NCBI GenBank assembly: GCA_000827265.1
Contig: KN834750.1
Span: 2,019,500 to 2,083,499 of the forward strand
Source: Collybiopsis luxurians FD-317 M1
Taxonomy: Eukaryota > Basidiomycota > Agaricomycetes > Agaricales > Omphalotaceae
Direction: 5' to 3'
Length of the DNA stretch: 64,000 bases
Below, piece by piece: positions 54,716-64,000 of the stretch (the stretch's first letter is position 1; the number at the start of each line of letters is the position of its first letter). The translations under genes and the position numbers were made by a program. A model generated the notes under the pieces. That model saw only the letters and a program-made list of their open reading frames with translations. It made no database searches and had not been told where the DNA came from.

Positions 54716-55735
54716 ATGGGATTTCCCGGTCCGGAGGCCCTTGTACTTATCTCCCTCTGCTCCTTAACTCGTCTGCATGCTATTTGTTTTCTTTCCAGTG
54801 TCTTACTGCTCACTGGTATACTTCCTCCTGTACTCCCACTCTTGAGTCTTCTGTATTTTTCCAACCTACTGTACTGTCAACTTGAATGCCTGGCCTGGAC
54901 ACTTTTTGATCTCGGATGGACCAGTGTCGGACCACCATCATCCTGGAACTTTCCCATGATTTTATGGGCCTTATTTCTCTTTGTTGGTGACTTACCAGTT
55001 GTTGTATTTCTCAGTTTGTCATTAGTAATACAATCCGGCACATGTAGTTCCGAGTTGGATTACTTACCTACTGCAGACAGTATTACTCAGATAGTAATAG
55101 TAGAAGTATGTAGAAGTTTCTAGATACTATGTTAAGTAGTATATAAGGCCTACCTTGAGGCCAGTACCATAGAACAGAACAATTAATTATATCCAATATT
55201 CGAGTCTCACAACTCTTATTAAACCACTGCGCCATATTTCTACAATACCAGTGACCCATGGGGGTGGACTGTGATGCTGCACCCTGCTCACCATACAGAA
55301 ACCTTTTATTCATCACTCCAGCAGGACTCCCAGCTCACTAGTCTCAACACTATGTTCCTTGGAGGCTCTGGAATGAGGGAACAGTGCCAGCAAGTTACCT
55401 CATCTCTAGATCTCAGTTGTGCCACTTGCTCCACCTTGGGCCATGGGCATTCTTCAGCCACCACTGACTGCCTATGTCTGCTCAACCCACCATCTTTAAC
55501 ATCATCCTTCTATCCACATCTCTCTCCTAGGACTCTCTCGTGCACCCATCTTTTCTTAACCCAAGTCCAAGACCCTTGTAATGGGAACCCTATATGTTGT
55601 CCACCCAGCACATTCATAACTGACTGTTTCTCAGAAGCTCAGGCCTTCCACAGGGACTTTGTCCACCCCTGGCTGCTGCCAAGCCTTGCCACCCCCCCAA
55701 AAATGAGTTGTACAGCTCACAGCATCATATCATAA
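54716..55735 (+). other. Open frames of unknown origin
   Basis: Two plus-strand frames (54716-55123 and 55271-55735) without recognised domains. The second has a Cys/His cluster (LSCATCSTLGHGHSSATTDC) that loosely recalls a zinc-knuckle, as in element-borne proteins. They are surrounded by repeats, so mobile-element debris is the best guess. Confidence 0.2.
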
Positions 55736-56059
55736 TTAATCACTGCACTGCAGTGGTATGTGCCCATATTGGTTATACAAAGGATTTTGGGATTGTAAGG
55801 ATTGGAAGGGGCTTGGGAACTAGGTACCTATGTTGAGTTTGCCATTTGCAAGTAGCTGTATATTTTGTAGTACTGTAATGCCTACCATATGTATATTGGA
55901 ATAATTGTCGGAGCCTGAGATAGCGTCAAAGAAAACAGTCCAATTGCCCTCACAGGGTACCCTATCAGTCGTGTGCGGCGATTAATTGCGCTGGCTCGCA
56001 CATCCGCTGCGCCCCGAATTCCGACACCATATCTCTCGGGGCAGTGGGCAATAAACACG
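55736..56059. other. Intergenic, nothing recognised
   Basis: No gene or element boundary was recognised here between the open frames of unknown origin and the tandem-repeat array. Confidence 0.3.
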
Positions 56060-56870
56060 TATACAAAAACAAAAAAAAACTTGTTGAGCTTGCCCTGGTC
56101 ATGCTCCGGGACCGGCTGTTCCCTTGTTGGACCTCCCACCTACCTGAATCTGTGAAAAATCTTTCTATCTATTTTGCAAGACTCCGTCATTCTGTACTTT
56201 ATGAAATGCACACAAATGCATGCTGTATTGGTCAGGCATATTGGATCGGCAATCACTTACACTCATTACTTTGAGAATCTATGAATTTCACAAGACTCCG
56301 TCATTCTTTGCCTTTTGAAACGTATGCAAATACATGCCGTTTTACTGAGGTATACTGGATCTGGGATCACCTACACCTACTATACTCTGAGAATCCATGA
56401 ATTTCGCAAGCTTCTGTCATTCTTTGGTTTATGAAATACATGCTGGTTTGGTGAGGCATGACCCACTATTGACACTATAAACTCGAATGCCTGACCTGGG
56501 TCTACCTTCCCAAATTGGTTGAGCTCGCCCTGGTCATGCCATGGGACCGGCTCTTCCTTCCCCTTATGTGGACACTGAATTCTATATATCAATTTTCCCA
56601 AACTCTGTCGTTCTTTGCTTTAAAAAATACACGCAAATATATGCTGTATTTGTCAGGCATACTGGATCGGGAATCACTTACAACAATTACCATGAATTTC
56701 GGAAGACTCCGTCATTCTTTGCTTTTTGCAAATACATGGTGTTTTGGTGAGGCGCACTGGATCCAGGACCCATTACTTTGACAATCAATTAATTTTGCAA
56801 GATTCTGTCATTCTTTGCTTTATGAAATACATGCTGGTTTGGTGAGGCCTTTCTGTACAGCAGGGGAGTG
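56060..56870. repeat. Tandem array of ~110-125 bp units
   Basis: At least six diverged units, each containing CCGTCATTCTTTGCTTT or a close variant (near 56190, 56300, 56418, 56607, 56708, 56808). These are followed by ATGAAATACATGC, TTTGGTGAGGCA and CTGGATC. A higher-order repeat is also visible: TTGAGCT-GCCCTGGTCATG-GGACCGGCT occurs near 56085 and again near 56517. Confidence 0.8.
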
Positions 56871-56939
56871 GCAATTCCCCTAAGATATTATAAAAGAGTC
56901 TTGCTCTTTAAAACTTGAGCAAGCTGGATAGAAATCGTA

Positions 56940-57540
56940 CACCCTCTACCCGGAAACTTGAATTCAATAGCGTACGTCGCTCTGGTGCCCTCGTGCCCCT
57001 TACATTCACGAAGCTTTCGTACTGCGCAGCGTTATGAAGTATTTCTCCATTGAATCGGTACGCTCGATTCCCTTCCACTCCGCCGATAACTGAGATAATT
57101 TGCCGTAATAAAGGAGAGTCTGAGACAACGTTACCGTGATAGGGAGGAAGATGTGGTCGAACTGCAAGTCGTTCTGGTTCCCTCTTGTCCCTTCCATTCA
57201 CTAAGCTTTCGTACCGCACAGCGATGTGGATGACCCGGTACGCTCGATTCCCTTCCACTCCGCCGATAACTGAGATAATTTGCCGGAATAAAGAGGGTTA
57301 GAGTATACGTTTACCCAAAGAGATACGAAATTCAGGTCGAGGTGATTACAAGCTACAATGGAGGCAAGGCACAAACGTAAGCTACTCTGGTGCCCTCGTG
57401 TCTGATCCATTCACTAAGCTTTCGTATTCCACAGCGAGACCCTTTCTTACGAGAATGAATACGAATGGGTAGGCTGAATTCCCTTACACTCTGCCGATAT
57501 AACACTCAGATAATTTGTCGTAATAAAGGATTGTCTGAGC
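56940..57540. repeat. Tandem array of three ~190-230 bp units
   Basis: Each unit runs from TCTGGTGCCCTCGTG-like sequence through AAGCTTTCGTA and GATTCCCTT-CACTC-GCCGATA to GATAATTTG(C/T)CG(T/G)AATAAAG. Copies of the last block end near 57113, 57293 and 57530. The third copy is the most diverged. Adjacent to, but not related in sequence to, the array at 56.1-56.9 kb. Confidence 0.8.
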
Positions 57541-57872
57541 GTAGACATTAGCTCAGAGGGGGAGTTAATTATCCTGCGCTTAGGTTATAGCAAGGCGGAT
57601 TTCAAAGAGTCTACTACCAATTATACAGTGACTACAACGGATGAGTGGCATCGCCAATCCAAGTGGGGTTCGCTGGTGAACACTGTGATCAAGTTCTTTT
57701 CACGGTAGGACGAGTGTATGTCCTAATTGATTTCGGGTGAAAAATACACAATACCATTTCGTATTATTTATACATGCTTTTTTGCACATAATTTTCTGGA
57801 CTCCGTGTAGTGAAACCGCAGCCGGTACTGATGAGCCACAAGTCCCCCGTCATCTCCATTTGAAGGATGATG
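57541..57872. other. Intergenic, nothing recognised
   Basis: No reading frame, repeat or family resemblance noted. Confidence 0.3.
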
Positions 57873-59700
57873 TCAGCTCGTAAGGAATTCAAATGGGCTG
57901 GCCCGCTTACGACGTACCGTAATCCGCAAGAATGGCCGGCAGTACGTATCCCTCCTCAGCTTTGGTCGGTTCGGGCGGTTTAGGCGACTTGGACCGTAGA
58001 TAGGGCGCTTTGGGGGGTACAGCATCTGCGAGAGTGGGAACAGCTTCATTCGATGGACTGGGGACAGAGACATTAGTCTCAATTTCGATTTTGCATGTAA
58101 AACGAGGTTGTGGGACGCTCATTTGAAGAAGAACGGTAGTGTGGATTGAGGTCTCTCCAGAGACAGAGAACGGCGGGAAAGGCGTGTTCCGGGCGAGTCC
58201 GAGGTCATAAGACCCACTCTAGTTGACTCGACACTTTTGCGAGCTCGAGAACAGGGTCCTCTCTTCTCCTTCTCCGTCTTGCCTTTCCCAACTGACATAT
58301 CCATTCCCATGCGTCCTTGTCCTTTGTCCTTCGACATATCTCGGTCGATCTTGGACTCCTCCGCAGACTCGATCCGCGTTTTGTCCGGAGTCAATGGGCT
58401 GAGACTAGGAGGCAGAAGTGAGGATTTCTCGGGTACTTCACGATCCATAGTCGAGTCGCTGATCAAAGCATCGCCTTCGTCATCGAACGTATTGTTCGTC
58501 AAGCCATCCAGGCTTCTTCTTCAACTCGAATTGTCCTCTCGGAGAGGACATCGGCTCGTGTTCAGCAATTCCGCCAGAGTTTTGGGAAGGAGGCACAGAC
58601 GATGATCGTACACCAGATGTAATCGGTCCCGGTGGGTTGAGGCTGATGTCGATCGGGGAATGAGGAGAAGATAGTAAGATCCGAGCGTAATTCAGTGGCA
58701 GATACAACTTGCTTCCCCTTGCCTCCAATTCCCATCTTCCTCGAACCTATCCTGCTTCTTTTCCTTCGCGTAATCCTCCGGCTTGATGCTCAAGCTCAAA
58801 TTTTGGATATCTCCGTACGTCTGGGAAACACGTTTATATCTCTGGCAGACTAGGATGTTCGTGAGCTTGCTACCGAAAAGCATATCGAGCAAGGACACGA
58901 AACGGGTTAACTCGTCGTCCTGAGCAAGATCTGCTTCATCGGCGATAGTGTAAAAGTTGTTCGGTGTAATCGTCGTACGCCTCTGATTTTTTCTTCTTGT
59001 AATTCGCTGGCGAGGGTTGGCGCATCTTTATTGCCTGTAAATGGTTTTCCATGTATTGGTTAGACGCGGTCAAAATTATCTGACCACATATATCGAATTC
59101 TTCCATACGCATGGTATCCAGTAATCTCCGCAGAAATTCATAAGCGTTTTGCTGCGCAAAGTCGAGGTATTGATCGTACTGCAATCAAGCGATCTGAAAG
59201 CACCATTCAACGTCAGCTAGAAGATCAAACGGACTGAAACTCACCTTGAGCTCATGATTTCCCTCCTCCGTCCTTAGCCTCCCAAGGACGTAAATGACGC
59301 GGAAACACAAAGCTAGTGCATCAGATTGATGCCGGTTTGTTAGCTAAACGACCGCTGCGAAGCAAGAAGTTGGAATGTTCCGGGACTTTGGACGGAATCG
59401 GCTCGAAATGAACAGGCTGCAAAAGGAACCCAATCACTCTAAGCAGAATTGTAATCTCAGGATAGACTCTGTATCAAAGTAAAGACAAAAACGTATGCTT
59501 TGAAGGACCGAATCGATGGAACAAGTGTTTCTATGGTTAATAGGACCAGGCGGCAGTAAGGAAAGCCGTTCTTGCTCTTCGTACTTTTTCTTAACATGAA
59601 ATATTTCTTCTAAGGTGGAAGTTTTGCTTTCTTTGACCAGAGACATACACACGGTATCACAGAAACGGGAAGGATCTTGTTTACCCTCCGTCTAATCCAT
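57873..59700 (-). pseudogene. Ubiquitin-specific protease (UBP) fragment, copy 2
   Basis: Minus-strand order: a Cys-box-like block with GPINHRNTCSIDSVLQ near 59530 (UBP consensus N-x-GNTC has R in place of G); then YDQYLDFAQQNAYEFLRRLL and DTMRMEEFDI near 59090-59180, the QQD-A-EF motif with Asp changed to Asn. DMLFGSKLTNILVCQRYKRV follows near 58860, where the expected C-x-x-C zinc pair is partly lost. A long Ser/Asp/Lys-rich linker then ends in SVPQPRFTCKIEIETNV near 58080. The catalytic His box is not found before homology ends near 57900. Stops lie between blocks. A dead, 3'-truncated fragment of a USP16/45-like gene; the parent gene is not in this window. Confidence 0.7.
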
Positions 59701-59974
59701 AGCTGTAGATAATCGGCAGTGACTGGACTTTATAAATGCTTGGACACATAAAATAAGGAACATTCCGTCATGATATTATCTGAAACACGTTGAGTATAAT
59801 GCTTGATTGGGCAAAAAAGAGAGGCTTACAGAAATAGAACTGTACAAGTAGGTTGGAAGGAAGCTAACAGGCGCGCGCATCAGATTAGGCGCCTTAGGCT
59901 GCTGCCATCCCCATTCTCATCCAGGCCCTCAACTCTTTATTGTTTCAACCCCCAAGTTAGTCAATTCAGCGTAA
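59701..59974. other. Duplicated intergenic spacer
   Basis: Matches the spacer at about 45270-45730: shared CAGGCGCGC and GCATCAGATTAGGC-CCTTA. It shows that the UBP fragment and the NIPA copy moved as one block. Confidence 0.5.
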
Positions 59975-61646
59975 GTATCACAGGAGATAAAGGCGGCACC
60001 ATAGCATTGCGTCTAAAGATCTAAACCTCTGCCCCGAAGCAAGCCGTTCCCTCTCATTCTCCCTCTCCTCCTCCTCATCCTCATTTTCTTTACGAGGAGG
60101 TCGGGGAAGACGCAACGAATCCTCCTGGATATCATGAATATCGAACAGATCCGCAGAAGAGGTCCTCCTATGGTGACTATAACCATAACCCCAACGCACT
60201 CGGCCAACTGTGCTACCATTACTATGTTGTGCTCCATTCCACCAATCCGACGACGTCCGATCCCCCAGACTCGGTCTGGGGAGGAAGAATCCCGTCTTTC
60301 CCGGAACAGATGACTTCAAAATCTGCGAGGTACTCTTGTCAATCTCGAGATTCGCTCGATAAATCGAGAATGTGCATTCCAAAAACGAAAGGATACCACA
60401 CCCGTAGCGTCGTTGGTGTTCAACGAATGAGAGGGACGACGATAGTGACGGACGTAAATCCAACATAGTACTTGGGATTCACGTTGCGAATTTTACATGT
60501 TCTCTTTATGCATTTTGTGTGATACATGGTTTCAGTTTTTATCCAGCACGAATTAGAAGAACGGGGAGGAGGGACAGAGAAGAGTAAAAGGTTCACATAT
60601 TAACTGAAACTGTATCCAAAGCCTTATTATAATTGAACAACTGCACACGGCGCAAAAACTGGTTACTCCCTCCAATCGTAAGCTTGATGGCAATCCCAAA
60701 CGCCTTGATCGACATAACTGAGACAGATCCTACGAGAGAGCAGAAGGATATATATACCAATGGATTAGTATGACCGTAACGCGGGACCACAGCCGAGATG
60801 GTAATAACCGTGAACAACAGGTCCACAAAAATGTAGAACAAGAGGACGGTGCAAAAAAAAAAAAAAAACAAAAAGTTTGCATCAGAAAGTAACCGCGGTC
60901 GAGTATTAGTTTCTCATACACAGCTGGCTAAGCAGCATGCTCCAAAATCTGGTCCACAGTATCGACAGGCTTTCCCTCCGGTGCATTAATCAAATCATAA
61001 GCGAGCACATCAACGATAAAGTACATCCAACGCGTCTTAAATGCCCGAGAACCTCTCCAAGCATTAGTGATGCCGCCACAGCTCTAGCAACAAGGAAGTT
61101 CCTAATCCCGAAAGTATATACCGATTCGGAAGAAGACGCACCCGACAAGCACACTCAGTGTGCCCAGGGGTGTCACTATGATAGGAGGGGCAAACGTGTA
61201 AGCTGTGAAGTTGGCAACTATGGGCATTGTTACCTGTTATGAGCTGGAGCCAAATGAGAGTAATTTCAAGAGCTACTTTCTCCCAGAATTTCTGTAGACA
61301 GAAAGTAAGAGTCCAACCCGAGCTATAAAAATATAAGCCCGCCATGTACAAGTACATATTCCAAGCCACTGTAACTTCATCAACTCAATGCAATACATTC
61401 ACCAACGAAGAAAAACTAACCCAGATTGAATTTCTCAGATACCCATGATTGTCAGAAGCCGAAGCAGCCTCTGGGACACTTGCTGCTGCAGCGTTCAGAT
61501 CTTGCAGATAAGAATGCTCTTCATCAAAAACGAGAAAGCCAAAGAAGTTTAAAACGCATGAGAGCGGATCTAATTGAGCTCATTCCAATGGCTATGGAGG
61601 AAATTGCGACCATGAATCCTATCTATTTGTCTTCAGCAGATGCCAT
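59975..61646 (-). pseudogene. NIPA transporter pseudogene, copy 3
   Basis: Collinear with the intact gene at 39154-40907: start region at 61646; recognisable but broken upstream exons near 61450-61600; AYTFAPPI-like sequence near 61190; LVGSVSVMSIKAFGIAIKLT near 60700; and the tail with NLEIDKSTSQILKSSVPGKT near 60300. Frames are broken near 60430 and 60640 (the PSTYVFGIALVL helix is deleted, as in copy 2), near 60900-61000 and in the second exon. The deletion shared with copy 2 suggests that copies 2 and 3 descend from one already damaged copy. Confidence 0.8.
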
Positions 61647-62059
61647 GGTAGCCAAAGTAAAGAAGCGGGCTCTTGAACGTGCTTGGATGGGCGTTACACG
61701 AAGGACTTGTCAATGTACCCGGGACGGACGGCCCGCCAAAGAACTTCCCGCAAATCCTGCATTCAAGAATCAAGAGAACATAAACTTAGCATTCCATTCC
61801 ATATCATGCACTTGAAATGGTCAGATACCCATTTTCCGGTGTCTCCAAGAGACCTAAGCGTATCGCTTCAATCTTTTTTTGATTGTTATGATGCGGTAGC
61901 TTCAGTGGCTCGGTTATGACGAGAACTAACCCTGCTTTGAAAATAAATCATAAATGATGAACGCTATGGGATGGTAATTGATGTTTCTCTTTTCCCCTGA
62001 GTCCCCATCTTACTATCTACATTATACAATTTTCCCATGTGTTTTTTTAGCGTTCCGGG
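61647..62059. repeat. Partial NIPA upstream spacer, copy 3
   Basis: The part next to the start codon (GGGCTCTTGAACGTGC, GGACGGACGGCCCGCC, about 61660-61740) matches the other two NIPA spacers. Farther out, homology fades before the inserted element at 62067. Confidence 0.5.
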
Positions 62060-62066
62060 GTGGACT

Positions 62067-62473
62067 CAGTTAGTGATGTGCCGGCTGGGGCCCGGCTTAG
62101 AAGCCCCGGCTAGAGCCCAGATAGTCACGGCCAGGGCTAATCTAAAACTCAAGCTGGGCCCTATGTGACGGGTAGGGACCGGCTCAGGCTCAGATATACA
62201 AAATGAAACTGTATAGGTAATCTAGATTAATAAAGTCTGGATGGCAGCACTGGAATTTGCCATGATTGTTCATTCATTTGTTAGTTCAAAATGTTAATAA
62301 TTTTCACTGGGCATCTCTGTTGATGCCGAAGCTATGTGACATGTGAGTAAGCCCCGGCTGGGGGCTTCCGGAAATTCCGAGCCGGGCCATGGGCCTTCAT
62401 AAGCCCTCAGCAGGGCTAGGGCCCAGCTTGAAGGGCTTTGGGCTCTGAGCCCTGGCCGGCACATCACTATGCA
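62067..62473. mobile_element. 407-bp GC-rich MITE with GTGGACT target duplication
   Basis: Terminal inverted repeats TAGTGATGTGCCGGC and GCCGGCACATCACTA. GTGGACT is present immediately outside on both sides (62060-62066 and 62474-62480). The interior ends are arrays of GGCCCGGCT / AGCCCGGGC-type motifs. No coding capacity. The paralogous locus (about 41520-41550) lacks it. Confidence 0.8.
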
Positions 62474-63490
62474 GTGGACTTTGTACTGTTGGACTTCTTG
62501 ACTTCTTTATTCTTCTTGTCAGCTTTCAGGGTACATCTCTATCTTCCATGATGAATTCGATACCTACCTACCATGATCTCGGTTCCATGCGATGTTCCTC
62601 TTCCTTACGATATGTTCCCCCTGTTGCTGTTGTCATAAATAGACCAATTTTGTAGCCATTTATACCCCTGATGTCCGTCTCTGTTGATCTCCTTTACTTG
62701 TATTCATATACATGTACATCCTGTAAACACACATAGTTGAGATGTAGTATTGAAGGGGAAATTTCCCCTGTCGGCATGAACAAGGCAATTGCCATTCTGC
62801 ATGATGCTTCCTGTGCCTGTACCTAGAATTGAATTTAGTTTTGATCTCGGATTCTGGAAACGATCTTGTACCAGTGCAACACATTCTGTATGTCCATCTC
62901 ATGATAACTTGCATATCTGAAATACCATTATTGCACCCTATAATACCCGTAATTGTCAATATCTCGATTCTGGAGATTATTATTGTAAATGTTAATAATT
63001 TTATGCAATTTCTATGTATGTCCGTAATTGTCAAGACGAAGCGAGCAGCCTCAATGATTGTCAGTGTCACAGAGATTGACATCTTGCTACAGGCCTTATT
63101 TGGAAAAGAATGTGCACTTTGACGGGTTGGCAGGAAGCTTGTAAAGAATCACCTAAGTTGTCACATGCTCAGGTTTGAATATCCAAAGCTCAAAATCTCA
63201 GCTCTCATGAGGAGGTGCAGTTAAAACTACCAGTGCTAGCATCAACATCATGATGAGGCCAATGGAGCTCCGATGGTATAAATTGGCAAGCTTATGGCAA
63301 GCACCAGACAAAATGTCTTTCTCACTACTGTATTCATGACTCCAGAAGAGCGACAGATAGTTTCCTCCAATGCCACTAATGTCTACTTCAATACAATAAC
63401 TTCCATACTTTTCATGGGCGGCTTTGGTATGCATTTTCTAGTGTTATTTGAAGTCTTCTACTCCACATGAAATGATGAAAACAATCACTC
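62474..63490. repeat. Duplicated block, copy 2 (with 41510-42505)
   Basis: Matches copy 1 from CGGACTTTGTACTG-like sequence through the membrane-protein promoter and first exon. It ends abruptly at AAAACAATCACTC (63490), where copy 1 continues as ATGGATTACTTCTG. Confidence 0.75.
63336..63490 (+). pseudogene. 5' fragment of the membrane-protein gene, second copy
   Basis: ATG at 63336 starts MTPEERQIVSSNATNVYFNT, equivalent to the gene at 42364. The frame breaks at the same place (after GGFGMHFLVLF) and the sequence is cut off at 63490 by the inserted element. Confidence 0.7.
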
Positions 63491-64000
63491 TGTCACGAAG
63501 CGGTTTACAGCGGAGTGGCTTTCAAGAACACGGTAATCAGTTTAGGTAGAGTCTGGTCCCAATCGACAGAGTTAATTAACTAGTCTACTGGTACAGGCAG
63601 GATACTCACCTGGTCCCAATCGACAGAGAGGTCAAGATGGGGACTCAGGTTACAGACGGTAGGTATATATACTGTAGTAAGCTGTGCGAGGGACTAATGC
63701 TACTGGAGGATAAGACGAGAAGCTAATGCTACTGGAAGACAACAGCTAAGTGACAGCTACGAGAATAAAAGGATAAGGAGCATGTGGTCATGCGACAGAT
63801 GCGAGAAGAGAAACAAGGAGTAGTTCATTAATAAAACAATGACAGTGGGAACGAAATAGAAAAGAACAATGATACCGTGCGGAGTGGAGATAGGAAGGAG
63901 TTATATGTCCAAAAGGTATTGATATGAAAGTTAGTCATAAACGCGGTCATGTGAAAGGTGTATAGTAAAAGGAAAATGAATAGGGGTTAGGAATAAGTGT
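63491..64000. mobile_element. Probable LTR retroelement, left end (runs off window)
   Basis: The inserted sequence starts TGTCACGAAGCGG exactly where homology to copy 1 stops. TG is the canonical LTR first dinucleotide, and TGTCAC starts are common in fungal Ty3-type LTRs. A TATA-like run (GGTATATATACTG) lies near 63662, plausible as an LTR promoter. Internal short repeats occur: CTGGTCCCAATCGACAGAG (about 63551 and 63611) and CTAATGCTACTGGA twice (about 63692-63735). The right end and any protein genes lie outside. Confidence 0.6.

Noticed and set aside
1..64000. Search for CRISPR arrays, riboswitches and bacterial-type operons
   Set aside because: The sequence is intron-rich fungal DNA; regular spaced repeats found are TPR-coding or minisatellite, with no spacer-repeat pattern.

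Overview
The window looks like nuclear DNA of a filamentous basidiomycete, most likely an agaricomycete. Genes are dense with short (about 45-70 nt) GT-AG introns. The gene content is typical of that group: multi-exon P450s, DUF6534-type and other seven-helix-like membrane proteins, F-box families, a JmjC-like cupin protein, and an NB-ARC/TPR NLR-like gene. No tRNA, rRNA, CRISPR array or bacterial-type operon was seen. The species cannot be named from the sequence.

Layout. 0-6 kb: a 15-exon cytochrome P450 (minus) next to a DUF6534 membrane protein (plus). 6-11 kb: decayed mobile-element sequence ending in a hAT-like non-autonomous element. 11.5-14.1 kb: a second DUF6534 gene followed by a broken inverted paralogue. 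14.6-24.3 kb: conserved housekeeping block with a multi-pass membrane protein, an oxysterol-binding protein (OSBP/ORP), acetyl-CoA hydrolase/CoA-transferase ACH1, and a JmjC-like protein. 24.0-29.9 kb: three tandem sulfotransferase-like genes; the first two arose by a ~2.1 kb tandem duplication that also copied the promoter and first two exons of the JmjC-like gene. 30.1-36.5 kb: three tandem F-box genes in successive stages of decay. 36.9-40.9 kb: the GPI-anchor enzyme GPI3/PIG-A and a NIPA-type Mg2+ transporter.

40.9-64 kb is dominated by segmental duplication. The NIPA gene has two decayed copies (45.7-47.4 and 60.0-61.6 kb). Each has a broken ubiquitin-protease fragment on its downstream side, and parts of the NIPA upstream spacer and the adjoining membrane-protein gene are also copied. 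A 931-codon NB-ARC/TPR reading frame (48.3-51.1 kb) starts at the edge of one copied block and lacks an N-terminal effector domain and an obvious ATG. Behind it lies a ~6.5 kb gene desert with nested inverted-repeat elements and two tandem-repeat arrays. Several small elements can be bounded by comparison with paralogous empty sites or by target-site duplications, and the window ends in what looks like the start of an LTR element.

There is no proven novel biochemical system. The strongest leads are the NLR fragment with highly similar TPR units at a duplication breakpoint, the sulfotransferase-like tandem array, and the set of short inverted-repeat elements. All exon joins were worked out by eye from splice motifs and reading frames, so small exons and starts can be wrong.
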